Source of the DNA: Dastarcus helophoroides
Taxonomy: Eukaryota > Arthropoda > Insecta > Coleoptera > Bothrideridae
Length of the DNA stretch: 64,000 nt
Assembly (NCBI GenBank): GCA_028583605.1
Contig: CM053326.1
Location: 1,873,703 to 1,937,702, forward strand
Reading direction: 5' to 3'
Numbering within the stretch: the stretch's first letter is position 1; every line of letters starts with the position of its first letter. Both the position numbers and the translations under genes were made by a program. A model generated the notes under the pieces. It made no database searches and was not told where the DNA came from. It saw nothing but the letters and a program-made list of their open reading frames with translations. Below are positions 1 through 11,400 of this stretch, in pieces.

Positions 1-211
1 ACAGTTTTAAAAGTCGAAATTTTTGTTATTTGGAGCAATATTTAAAAAAAAATTTTTACTCCGGAAGTATTACATTCCGAGGGTTCATAAGGCTGCAGTA
101 AATTTCTAAAAGTGTTATTTAAATGTTAACGGCATATAAATATTACAATTATACATTTACAAAACTACAGGCATTTTTATAAAAAATTGTTCAATTTGGG
201 GCACTTTACCC
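1..211. other. AT-rich flank, no gene seen
   Basis: AT-rich sequence with no open frame of note, lying just outside the 3' tail of the neighbouring LINE. Nothing further can be supported. Confidence 0.5.
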
Positions 212-311
212 TATTTATTTATTTATTTATTTACAATACCCAACAAGCTAGCCCAATTACAGGGTAGGGATTACAATTATCAAAAATTTAAATATAGGTA
301 TTACAGGATAA

Positions 312-548
312 TTAATTATATAAATTATACATATTACTAAGATCTATTTTACGAATATTTGAGATAAAATTATTTAACGTGCACTGGAATATCTCAATTT
401 CTCTACTAATTTTATTTCCAATAATACTAAACTGGCTTATTGGCGCTAACTGATACATATTTGTCCTTGGCTGGGATACATAAAATGTGTCTTCTGATCG
501 ACTATTGATTCTTGGCACTCTTATTGGTAGCAAGGATAAAATATACAT
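312..548 (-). pseudogene. LINE ORF2 C-terminal tail fragment
   Basis: A 78-codon open segment representing the extreme C-terminus of the LINE ORF2. Such tails downstream of RT end in a run like the one seen here (a short Arg/Ser-rich stretch, then a hydrophobic WNxLP-like region). Between this block and the RT core, further coding sequence can be followed on the minus strand but is interrupted by stop codons near 590 and 840. It ends about 80 bp before the AAAT tail, the expected spacing for a LINE 3' UTR. Confidence 0.6.
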
Positions 549-935
549 GTCATCGGTTAAATTGTGCAGGATCTTATATAAATATGTTACACTTGCTTGG
601 ATCCTCCTTTGTTCTAATATTTAATACGAATATCTCTTCAGTAGATCCAGATAATGTCCAAAGTTATTATGATTACCGGTTTCTTTAAAGTGTAGATATT
701 TCATAAATTTTTTTTGCACCATTTCAACATTGTTTATATACACTGCATACCATGGGGACCAGACAATACTACAGTATTCCAAGTTACTTCTTACTAGACT
801 GTTATATAAGAGTTTTATGGCCGCAATATCGATGAATTCTTAAGTATTCCTTACCATGAAGCCAAATTTCCTTATGTTATTTTTTATTATTGTCTCGATG
901 TGGTATATAAATGTTAAATAAGAGTCAATATGAAC

Positions 936-2026
936 TCACAGATCCTTAACTTTGTCCAAGCGGGTAATAGATTTTCCATCCATCATGTAATTAAAATTAA
1001 TTATTTGCTTTTTCTGTGATATGGTCAAAACGGAACATTTGGAAAAATTTAGAAATAATTTATTCTCAGCACGCCATTTTGTTACCGACTGTATACCTTC
1101 TTGCAATTGAATGCAATCATTTATAGAGGTAATTTCCGAGTAGAATTTTAAGTCGTCTGCAAAAAGTAATTTTTTCGAGTGCTTGATAACTTGAGGTAAA
1201 TCATTTACAAAAAGTAGAAATAAAAGTGGTCCCAAATTTGAACCCTGGGGTATCCCTGAAGTTGGCACAAAGATATTGGAGCAAAATCCATTGACCTTTA
1301 CAAACATTTTTCGATTTGTTAGATACCACATTAGCAAATTAATTAGTGTATCATGAATATTAAAACCTTTTAATTTGAATATAAGTAGTTGATGGTCCAA
1401 CTTATCAAACGCTTTCGACATGTCCGGGTAGATTATATCCAGCTGACTGTTCCTATTTATTGCCTCTCTACCATCTTGTACTAAGTTTACTAGATTTGTT
1501 ACCGTTGACCGGTGGGGCATAAACCCATGTTAGGTCTCTGTAATTTCCATTTTTACCTCGCTAAAAATTAGATCGTATACGATGATTTCAAAAACTGTTG
1601 ATATTGCACTAATAACTGCCACAGGTCTATAATTTATAATTAAATTTTTAGCTCCTGCTTTGTATATCGGGGTCAATCTACATTATGTCCAATAATCTGG
1701 ATAGAGCCCACATTTTAGACTTAAATTGAATAAGAATACAAGTGGTGAAGTTAGAGCTTCGTTACAACCTTTCACTACATAAAGAGGTATATTGTCGTTT
1801 CCAGCTGACTTGCTTGATGTAAGTTTTTTTATTGCCTGATATACATTTTCTGTTGTGATTGTTAAACTAATGGTAGTGTTATTCTTGTTTAATTTATCGT
1901 TGTCCAGTGTTTCAGGCTGTTATACAAAGTGTGCGGCAAATGCGTTGGCAATATCACTACCGGTTTCAAGCTCGTTCTTGTCAAAATACATTTTTTGAGG
2001 GATTACATTTCTGTACTTTTTTGAAT
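936..2026 (-). pseudogene. LINE reverse transcriptase domain (broken)
   Basis: The longest intact block (936-1520) contains RT signatures in order: a DMSKAFD palm motif, GIPQGSNLGPLLF (motif B) and FADDLK, the catalytic Asp pair. Upstream, to about 2026, the same domain continues with recognisable segments such as a KSAGNDNIP-like stretch and a YRPVAVI fingers motif, but with in-frame stops at several places (for example near 1530, 1680 and 1920). Known role of the family: target-primed reverse transcription of the element RNA. The stops make this copy non-functional. Confidence 0.85.
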
Positions 2027-3178
2027 TTACGTAGTTCCAAAAAATTTTTGCATCCTGGATGACTGTTGTTGCACATGATAAATATAGTTATTATATGCAC
2101 TATTTATTTCAGTTTTGAGAAGGTTTCTGACTTCGTTATATTCGTTTTTATAAAATAGACTTTGTTCGCTTAACTTTCTCCTATACTTCTCCTTTAGTTT
2201 CAATTTTTTAATAACGCTTTTGTTGTACCATGTTAGATATTTGCTTCTGCGTTTTAGTTTTTTTGGCATACATAAATCGAATATTTCATAAATTGTATCA
2301 TAAAATTTCTTTATTGCAAGATTTATATGCTTATATGCGTATAAGAAGCTCCAATCAGTCCTTTGGATAATATTATATAAGCCCAAGTAGTCTGCTCTTT
2401 TGAAGTTATATACATATTCTTTTGCACTGGAACATTGCTTAGGTACTTTAATATACTTTATGTCTGCATGAAGAGACTGATGATGTTTATCTTCATTTGA
2501 GAATGGACTATCACATTTGTTTACCTTAACCTCAAGTTTGCTTAATATGAGATCTAAAATTACTTGGTTTTGACTTAGTATTGTATTATGTTGGTTGAAG
2601 TTTCCATATTCCATAGAAAATCGAACTACCTTCTTCTCTGGTGTGTCAAATTCGTGTTCATCGTATATGAACTCCGGACTATTGAAATCTCCAACAACAA
2701 CAATTTTTGCATTTTTTACAACTAAGGATTCAAGTGCTTGAAATACAGATTCATAAGTTATTATACCGCTCTTGGGTGGTATATATACGCAGCATAAATA
2801 AAAACAATTTACTGTATTTATTTTTACACAGATACCTTCTATGTTTTGTTCAAATATTTCGACTAATTCAGAATGAACAGTATTTAAAACAGCAACCAAA
2901 ACTCCTCTCCCTTTGGTTTTCCCGGATGCAACTTTATCTCTATCATTTCTAAAAACTTTATAATTTGCACTGAATAATTCTGAAGTATTAACCGAATTGT
3001 CAAGCCATGTTTCGGTTAATGTTATAAATTCGTATTCTTCCAAGAGCGTATTTTGATAGAACACAATTCGTTTGGAACGCAAACCTCTAATGTTTTGGTA
3101 ATATAAGCTTAATTTATGTAAAGGACATGAGTTTTCTTTTGGTGTATTTGTTGATAATTGTTTAGGAGAAAGTAATTG
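2027..3178 (-). pseudogene. LINE ORF2 apurinic-type endonuclease domain
   Basis: Open from 3178 to 2027 in one frame. It has the EN landmarks: a QNIRGLRSK segment near the start, LTETWLD (catalytic Glu), a GRGVLVAV strand and VVVGDFN (Asp and Asn of the active site). The C-terminal third (YLTWYNKSVIKKLK and a Lys-rich helix) is the usual EN-RT linker. No in-frame ATG lies before the QNIRGL motif. The frame runs directly from ORF1 across one TAG at 3179-3181. By family knowledge this enzyme nicks the target DNA to prime reverse transcription. Confidence 0.8.
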
Positions 3179-3845
3179 CTATTTTGAACCAAACAGCTTA
3201 AATTTTTTATGAACGTTACTGTAGGCGAAACATTTGGCATAATCCCACACCGCATGATTTACATCAATGTCTTCCTTCTGGTTTTGTTTGATATTTATAC
3301 AATTGCTACACTTGAATTGCTCTTTGCTGACAATGCATGATTTTACATCATGGTTTTCCGAGCATAAGGGACAGACAACTGCCCGATTACATGATGTATG
3401 GCTGTGATTGAAATTATTACATTTAAAACATCGAGGCACTTGCAGAGCATCATATATTGTACATACATCTAAACCTGTTAATAAGTGACCATTGCTTGTT
3501 ACCTAAGTATGTAAGTCGACCTGCAATGTGGCCTGAAAAATCTTATTGTTCTTCTTTGTGGGCCAGAGGCGCAGTATTTCACATTCAGAGTTTTCAGTAA
3601 ACAAGTCCTTATTCTGCATGTGTATATATTGTAATAGGGTAGCATCCTCAAATTTCTGAGATAATCCAACAACTCTTATACGTGAGTGGATACTTTTTAG
3701 CTCGTGAACTTCGTAGTTGTCGGTCAGTTTTTTCCCTACAATTTCTTTGAGCTTGCTTGAATCGCCATCGGAATTACATTCATCAACGATTCCACCATGT
3801 TTTATGGGCTTTACTTTATTGAAACATATTTGAGTACTGCCAGGA
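3179..3845 (-). pseudogene. LINE ORF1 distal part with zinc knuckles
   Basis: The 86-codon open block 3179-3439 has a CX2CX4HX4C knuckle (CFKCNNFNHSHTSC) followed by a CX2CX3HX4C knuckle, the gag-like nucleic-acid-binding module of insect LINE ORF1 proteins. The same frame can be followed upstream to about 3845 through a region with RRM-like hydrophobic spacing (RIRVVGLSQKF, IFQATLQVDL), interrupted by a TAG near 3505. It ends at TAG 3179-3181, followed in frame by CAA TTA. Confidence 0.7.
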
Positions 3846-4271
3846 TCAATATTTTTCTGAATTATTCTGATTTTTATTTTTTGGTTTTATAGCTGTTTTT
3901 GTTTGTTTTCTAGAGAGAGCCTGGGAGTAGGATACTTGCGTAGTGGAATGAGAAGATTGTGTCGAAATATTAGGAAGCTTCTCTGTTAAATTTCTCATAA
4001 AGTCTTCTCTCAACATTTCCAATTTATTCATTACTTCTGTAAATAGTGTTGCACATTCTGATTCAATCTTTTCTCTAATGCTGATTTCGTTAGATATAGT
4101 TGAGCAAGCTTTGCATTTCCAGGATAAACCCTGTACCTCCGTTAGAACTGCATAGAATTCAAAGGGAATTCCAATGCATGAAATATGGAACTGATCGTCG
4201 CAAGGACCATCACAAGAAACACCTGGTTTGTTGCGAGAGATAGCGCTATCACATATCCCACAACGGGGCAT
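3846..4271 (-). pseudogene. LINE ORF1 N-terminus with PHD finger
   Basis: The 141-codon frame starts MPRCGIC. It contains a complete C4HC3 PHD pattern: Cys4, Cys7, Cys20, Cys24, His29, Cys32, Cys53 and Cys56, with the conserved Trp at 51. A coiled-coil-like stretch (about residues 65-95) and a Ser/Thr/Lys-rich tail follow. PHD fingers are known in ORF1 of some CR1-group LINEs, where they are thought to act in RNP assembly or chromatin contact. The frame ends at tandem stops, then the distal ORF1 resumes in another frame, so a frameshift is inferred near 3850. Confidence 0.75.
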
Positions 4272-4300
4272 GGTTTTTGTCGCGGCGCCCGATTATCACC

Positions 4301-5428
4301 TGGTTGCTTATGCAGCAATATGCCACCAATACTATTATTATAAAATTGTTTATATTAATTAACTAGGCAACTTGTAGAGTCACTATTGTTGTTCTATATT
4401 CGAATTGATCATTAACACTTTGTCCATCATTCACCCACTTTTTGCGTTTTAATTCGAACTTTTAACCACTCCTAACTTTGGATTTATGCGGAGCCGATGT
4501 TTTGCATCACTACAATCAAAATACAAATGAGAAACTAACTAACCTGTTTTAAAGATGACGCAGGGAAACTTAAAGAAAACTCAAAATAACACGTATATTT
4601 TTATTAATGAACATTATTACTGTACAATAGAATTTGGTGATTCAATATCAACATTTTAAAAATCATAAAGCGAAATATTGCACTCTTTAAACAACAGTTT
4701 ATGAGATGAGTTTACAAGGGGATTTACAGGAAAATATTAAAAATGTTTAAGAAATCAACAATTTGATACATATGTTGATTGCATTTTCCCTTTTTTGACA
4801 TAACCAGTCAATGTTATTGAATAAAATGGAGCTAGTAGAGCCAAAATCGTAACAAAACGAAAAGGCATTCAGAAGAAATATTCAAAAATATGCAGTACCT
4901 CTTACCATCTAAATGTCCTTGAAATTAAAACTATAATAAATTGATAATAAGGTTCCTCCTTGTAAGATTACTGTGATAGCATCCTGTCATATAATCAGCA
5001 AAAATGTATCCTGTTATGTAATCAGTAAAAATGCATCCTGTGATAATCAGTAAAAATGAAAAATAATTATTTAGTTATTTTTTCTCTTAAAACATTACTC
5101 TCCTAGACTCCTAGACAATCGTTTATTATAGTAGAGTAACTACTTCTTAAATAAATAATAATAATAATAATAAATAAATTGAGGTTTAGTTGAACGCCTT
5201 TTCGTTGCGGTAACGAAGATGGGCATTTCTAAATACACAATACGAAGGCTTTCAAGAATTTTTGAGTCATATCGACGAGAGAGTGTGAGGTACTAATGGT
5301 AACATCAAAATTTCGTGTGACATGTTGACTAATGGCCATATAAATGTATATTTAAATAAAAAATAACATTGTAACAAAATCGATATTAAATCTATGAAAC
5401 CTAATATAGGTTTGTTATAGTCATAAGG
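4301..5428. other. Intergenic AT-rich region with small repeats
   Basis: No coding region recognised. Contents: possible LINE 5' UTR up to about 4500; three imperfect ~29-bp tandem copies of an ATCCTGT...AATCAGTAAAAATG motif at about 4980-5058; an (AAT)n microsatellite at about 5151-5176; and a minus-strand AATAAA at 5127-5122, a possible polyadenylation signal about 300 nt past the stop codon of the upstream TPPR-repeat gene. Confidence 0.5.
5122..5127 (-). terminator. Possible polyadenylation signal of the TPPR-repeat gene
   Basis: AATAAA on the minus strand about 300 nt downstream of the TAA at 5431-5429. Given the AT content this could occur by chance; no transcript evidence is available. 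Confidence 0.3.
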
Positions 5429-5485
5429 TTAGGAAATTTTAGGAAAGGCATTTGGCGATTTCGAGTCTGGTGACTGATTTTCATC
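5429..5485 (-). CDS. TPPR-repeat gene, terminal exon 4
   Basis: An acceptor ending TTGTTCCAG lies directly before GATGAAAATCAG. The exon encodes 18 residues (DENQSPDSKSPNAFPKIS) and ends with TAA. It continues phase 0 from the donor CAG|GTATTAA of exon 3. The Ser/Pro/Asp-rich style matches the rest of the protein. Evidence is splice site plus frame only, so an alternative last exon is possible. Confidence 0.55.
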   Translation of the reverse strand, partial: DENQSPDSKSPNAFPKIS

Positions 5486-8400
5486 CTGGAACAAAACGTA
5501 TTATTAACCAACGTTACCCCACAATTTTGATTCATTCATATTTTATTTTGAGTTATCATGGCCATTGGCAGCTTTTCTTAAAACAGAGGAAACACCTTTA
5601 GTCGAAAATGTGTTTATCAAAAAATTTCTAAAAATTTTATTTTGTTGTTGCTGTTGTTGAAATTTCGAGAAAAAAGTTGAAATTTCCGAATAATATTCTT
5701 CTGAAAGCTTCAAAACTTGTATCAAAAATGCTGCTTCTCAAAAAATCTAGAAAAAGACGAAGTTAGACAATATACCAATTGAGACAATTTGCGAAGTATT
5801 AGAAAACAAAATTTCCAAATGAATCTGAATTTTTTAAAAAATTGAAACTTTCCAACTTTTCAAATATATCGAGATTCGCAAAAAATAATAGTCTTCGAAA
5901 GTTTAAAAAAAAAGTAGAGATTTTCGAGGATTTTAAAAAATGATGAAATCTTCAAAACAATTCAAAATTTTAAAAAGAAGTGCAAATTTTGAGTAGGTAA
6001 ATGTCAAGATTTTAAAAAATTGAAATATTTTAAGTAAAATTTTATAGCAAGATTGAAATTTTGAAAGAAACATATTGAAGAAATCCAAATTTTAATTTTT
6101 GATATTATCAGAAACAGAAATTTTCAAAAAAAATCGACATTTTCAAGATAAAACTTTTTGGAAAAATGAAAACTTGAAAAGAGTCAAAATTTTCAACAAA
6201 AGTAATGAAAGAAGTTTAAAATTTGAGAAAAAGTTCAAGATATTAAAAAAGTATGTTTTTGACAAGAAATCGAAATTTTGACAAAAAAGTCTATTTTTGA
6301 TAATTAATCGAAATTTTGAAAAAAATGTAAATTTTGAAATAAAATCAAACTTTTCATTGTCAAGTTTTCAAAGAAATCAGAAATATCCTAACAGCAAAAT
6401 TTTTAAAAAGGTCGAAACTATCACAAAGGTGAAAATGTTTAAAGAAGTCGAAATATTAAAACGTCAAAATTTTGAAATATGGCATAATTTTGAAAAATGG
6501 CATAATTTTGAAAAATGTCAAAATTTTTCAAAATGTCCAACATTTTGAAAAAAGATCAAAATTTTTGATGAAATTAAAATATTGTAAAAAGTTCTGCCTT
6601 TTTGTAAAATTTCGATTAAATAATATTATGGAATTAATAAAAAAAGTCGAAATTCGAGAAAAATTCAGCCATTCAAAAACTCGACGTTTTTAAAAATTCA
6701 AAATTTGGAAAAAATTGAGATTTAAGCAATAGTCGAAATTTTCAATATCAAATTTTCTTGAAGTCTAAGGTTGGTAAATAAAATCAAAATTTTGAAAAAA
6801 GACAAAAATTCTCAAAATACTTATAATTTTAAAGATATGAAAAATTTTCATAAAAAGATAAAATTTTCAAAAATTAATTAATATTTTCAAGAAATACTTA
6901 TCAAAATTTTGAAAAAGTCAATATTTTCATGGACCAAACTGGTAAAATCAAATGGCTAGATGTGATAGTTATAAAAAAATGTTTTATTATTTAATACCTG
7001 GGACACAATACTGGAACGATTACTTGATAAACCTAAGTCACTCGTAAACGGCGTTCGAAGAGAAATATTGCTTCCTCTGGCCGCATTTATATCGGGTGGT
7101 TCAACAGACGTGCTTAAATCTACCGAGGAATCACTAAAAAAAATCGTTTTTTAATTAGTTTCATTATAGCATCGAAAGAAAAAGATACAAACCTAACCAA
7201 ACTTCTTCTGTCAGACACAACGTCCAATTTAATACACTCCATAGTCTCTGGAAAAGATTTTTCATCATCGGCCGCTTCATCCTCAAGAAGAGGCATCTCG
7301 TCTTCTTGCACAGTATCCGTAACTTCTGGGGCACGCTTATCTCTAGCACCAATCTCATGACATTCACATTTACACTCTTCCGGATTAACATAATTGTAAA
7401 CCACTTGTTCCTGTACAACCGAATCTGGAACTTCTATGTGTCCCCGGGATGGAATAGTCTGTATCCTCTTCGGTGGTTTTCTCCTCTCGGGAATTTCCTC
7501 GAAATTAATCCATTCCTTTTGGACGCCTTTAGGTGGTAGCGGTGGGGGCGTTTCCATTTCCGACGATAGTCTTCGACTCGATGATATACCTTTCTCTGCG
7601 AACTCAAACCAGTTCGTGTTACCTGTCTTCTTTGGAGATTTAATGGATTTTTCGCACGAATCCACCCTTGGAAGTGATATTTTTAATTTTTCTATGGTTT
7701 TGGTGACGTTATCGGAGTTAAAGGCACCCATCACCTCCTCACAGTACTCCTCCAAGCAACTGGGATTGATGGGTGTGGTCGATCGAGGCCTTTCTATGGG
7801 ACAAGTCTTCATCTCGAACGGTGGATCGCTGCTTGACCGGTACAATGGGAACGGCCGCTGATCTTTCTAATGGCAGTGTGGTTGGTACGTATGGCAACTC
7901 GTCTTCGAAAGAATCTTGAAGAACTAATCCGGTTCTTTCGGGTTCTAGAAAGTCGTTTTCTAATTTTAGCTCTAAATCTTTTTTAATTTTCGTAATACTG
8001 ATATCGGAATCTCGCTCGGATTCTGACGAGTTATTTTTCTCGTCGTCTGCTATAGAACTAGCTTCTAGAGATTCTTTACTGATTTTTTCCCTAATCATTG
8101 GTTGTTTTTTAAATGTTTTGGTTTCTGTAATACTGGAGGAACTTGTGGATTTTTCAACGCGCGCTTTTAAATCGTTTGGATCGATGTGAGCGCTACCGTT
8201 AGCTTCAATTTTTGATAATTTTTCTTTATCTTTTGGTAATTTCGTGGTGAATATTTCATCGTTATTGCCTAATTTCGTTGAAAATACAACATTTTCGCTA
8301 CTAGTACTACTTTGTCTTTTGGTCATTTCCAACTTCTGGCTGACTTCTTGCGGTACCGGCTCTATTATAGCATCCGTTTTTTTAACCGACGCTTCAATTA

Positions 8401-11400
8401 CAGTATCCTGGGATTCTTGACTTGACGTTTTCAAATCTTGAAGTATACTTTTGTCCTCGTCGTAATGTGTAGGGGAATGTAAAGGTATTCTTACACTTTG
8501 ACCTTCTAGGGGTGTTTCGTAATATTTCTTAACTACGTTATCGGTGAACTTAAATTCTACTTTGGCGATGGCGTCCATGTTTGGCAATATTTCGGAACTA
8601 CTGCTCGAATCGCCTTTAATTTTATCCGGTTTTTTTGGCTTGAATATTGAAAATACTGATTTTTGTTTGGATTTGCTATCGATACTTTCAGTCGACGATG
8701 GCGCTGTAGATAGCGCTGAAGTCTTCTCCCTCTCTCTACTCTTGGATCGGCTCCTTCTACGCTCTCTTATATTTTCTCCAGCGTCTCTGATAATAGCTCC
8801 AATAGTATTTTTTCTTCGGCAACTAGAGGGCACAGTTGGAGACTCAGGACTAATCACCGCTTCCTTGTTTTTAAAAAGAGACGCAAAAGAACTTCTCCTT
8901 GATAAAGACGGAGATGGCGTTTTGCTTTTAGTCTCTATAGCCGACTCCCTTATTTTATCATGTCTGACCAGTTTTGGGCTCGATGGCGCATCCGTCGCTT
9001 TACTTATCACAGGTTCTTGACGTAGTTCTTGACGTAGTTCTGGCGGAGTTCTTGGCGGAGCTCTTGGCGGAGTTCTTGGCGGAGTTCTTGGCGAAGCTCT
9101 TGGCGGAGTTCTTGGCGGAGTTCTTGGCGGAGTTCTTGGCGAAGCTCTTGGCGGAGTTCTTGGCGGAGTTCTTGGCGGAGTTCTTGGCGGAGTTCTTGGC
9201 GAAGCTCTTGGCGGAGTTCTTGGCGGAGTTCTTGGCGGAGTTCTTGGCGGAGCTCTTGGCGGAGTTCTTGGCGGAGTTCTTGGCGGAGTTCTTGGCGGAG
9301 TTCTTGGCGGAGTTCTTGGCGGAGTTCTTGGCGGAGTTCTTGGCGGAGTTCTTGGCGGAGTTCTTGGCGGAGTTCTTGGCGGAGTTCTTGGCGGAGTTCT
9401 TGGCGGAGTTCTTGGCGGAGTTCTTGGCGGAGTTCTTGGCGGAGTTCTTGGCGGAGTTCTTGGCGAAGCTCTTGGCGGAGTTCTTGGCGAAGCTCTTGGC
9501 GGAGTTCTTGGCGAAGCTCTTGGCGGAGTTCTTGGCGGAGTTCTTGGCGGAGTTCTTGGCGGAGTTCTTGGCGGAGTTCTTGGCGGAGTTCTTGGCGGAG
9601 TTCTTGGCGGAGTTCTTGGCGAAGCTCTTGGCGGAGTTCTTGGCGGAGTTCTTGGCGGAGTTCTTGGCGGAGTTCTTGGCGAAGCTCTTGGCGGAGTTCT
9701 TGGCGGAGTTCTTGGCGGAGTTCTTGGCGGAGTTCTTGGCGGAGTTCTTGGCGAAGCTCTTGGCGGAGTTCTTGGCGGAGTTCTTGGCGGAGTTCTTGGC
9801 GAAGCTCTTGGCGGAGTTCTTGGCGGAGTTCTTGGCGGAGTTCTTGGCGGAGTTCTTGGCGGAGTTCTTGGCGGAGTTCTTGGCGGAGTTCTTGGCGAAG
9901 CTCTTGGCGGAGTTCTTGGCGAAGCTCTTGGCGGAGTTCTTGGCGGAGTTCTTGGCGGAGTTCTTGGCGGAGTTCTTGGCGGAGTTCTTGGCGAAGCTCT
10001 TGGCGGAGTTCTTGGCGGAGTTCTTGGCGGAGTTCTTGGCGAAGCTCTTGGCGGAGTTCTTGGCGGAGTTCTTGGCGAAGCTCTTGGCGGAGTTCTTGGC
10101 GAAGCTCTTGGCGGAGTTCTTGGCGAAGCTCTTGGCGGAGTTCTTGGCGGAGTTCTTGGCGGAGTTCTTGGCGAAGCTCTTGGCGGAGTTCTTGGCGGAG
10201 TTCTTGGCGGAGTTCTTGGCGGAGTTCTTGGCGGAGTTCTTGGCGGAGTTCTTGGCGGAGTTCTTGGCGGAGTTCTTGGCGGAGTTCTTGGCGAAGCTCT
10301 TGGCGGAGTTCTTGGCGGAGTTCTTGGCGAAGCTCTTGGCGGAGTTCTTGGCGAAGCTCTTGGCGGAGTTCTTGGCGGAGTTCTTGGCGGAGTTCTTGGC
10401 GGAGTTCTTGGCGGAGTTCTTGGCGGAGTTCTTGGCGGAGTTCTTGGCGAAGCTCTTGGCGGAGTTCTTGGCGGAGTTCTTGGCGAAGCTCTTGGCGGAG
10501 TTCTTGGCGGAGTTCTTGGCGAAGCTCTTGGCGGAGTTCTTGGCGGAGTTCTTGGCGGAGTTCTTGGCGAAGCTCTTGGCGGAGTTCTTGGCGGAGTTCT
10601 TGGCGAAGCTCTTGGCGGAGTTCTTGGCGGAGTTCTTGGCGAAGCTCTTGGCGGAGTTCTTGGCGAAGCTCTTGGCGGAGTTCTTGGCGGAGTTCTTGGC
10701 GAAGCTCTTGGCGGAGTTCTTGGCGGAGTTCTTGGCGGAGTTCTTGGCGGAGTTCTTGGCGGAGTTCTTGGCGGAGTTCTTGGCGGAGTTCTTGGCGGAG
10801 TTCTTGGCGGAGTTCTTGGCGGAGTTCTTGGCGGAGTTCTTGGCGGAGTTCTTGGCGGAGTTCTTGGCGGAGTTCTTGGCGGAGTTCTTGGCGGAGTTCT
10901 TGGCGAAGCTCTTGGCGGAGTTCTTGGCGGAGTTCTTGGCGAAGCTCTTGGCGGAGTTCTTGGCGAAGCTCTTGGCGGAGTTCTTGGCGGAGTTCTTGGC
11001 GGAGTTCTTGGCGGAGTTCTTGGCGAAGCTCTTGGCGGAGTTCTTGGCGGAGTTCTTGGCGGAGTTCTTGGCGGAGTTCTTGGCGGAGTTCTTGGCGGAG
11101 TTCTTGGCGGAGTTCTTGGCGGAGTTCTTGGCGAAGCTCTTGGCGGAGTTCTTGGCGGAGTTCTTGGCGGAGTTCTTGGCGGAGTTCTTGGCGAAGCTCT
11201 TGGCGGAGTTCTTGGCGGAGTTCTTGGCGGAGTTCTTGGCGGAGTTCTTGGCGGAGTTCTTGGCGGAGTTCTTGGCGAAGCTCTTGGCGGAGTTCTTGGC
11301 GAAGCTCTTGGCGGAGTTCTTGGCGGAGTTCTTGGCGGAGTTCTTGGCGGAGTTCTTGGCGGAGTTCTTGGCGGAGTTCTTGGCGGAGTTCTTGGCGGAG

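Larger units (their letters stand above)
212..4300 (-). mobile_element. Decayed non-LTR retrotransposon (LINE), CR1/Jockey-like
   Basis: Read on the minus strand the order is: PHD-finger ORF1 start (4271), gag-type zinc knuckles (about 3435-3320), APE-type endonuclease (3178-2027), reverse transcriptase (about 2000-936), C-terminal RT tail (to about 312), then a short AAAT-type tail at 212-233, which is typical of a LINE 3' end. The RT frame is broken by several stop codons and ORF1 by a frameshift near 3850 and a TAG near 3505, so this copy is dead. The 5' boundary is uncertain; non-coding sequence upstream of 4271 may be its 5' UTR. The PHD-bearing ORF1 and the FADD-type RT suggest the CR1/Jockey group, but the clade is inferred from motifs only. 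Confidence 0.85.

Noticed and set aside
5543..5725. 60-codon minus-strand frame with a Gln run inside the last intron of the TPPR gene
   Set aside because: It could be an alternative exon, but no convincing acceptor was found and its composition matches the surrounding A/T-rich repeat.
6099..6693. Several Lys/Phe/Asn-rich frames
   Set aside because: Low-complexity shadows of the degenerate A-rich repeat; the same type of frame recurs in every such block (18-27, 40-44, 47, 50-52, 54-55 and 57-58 kb).
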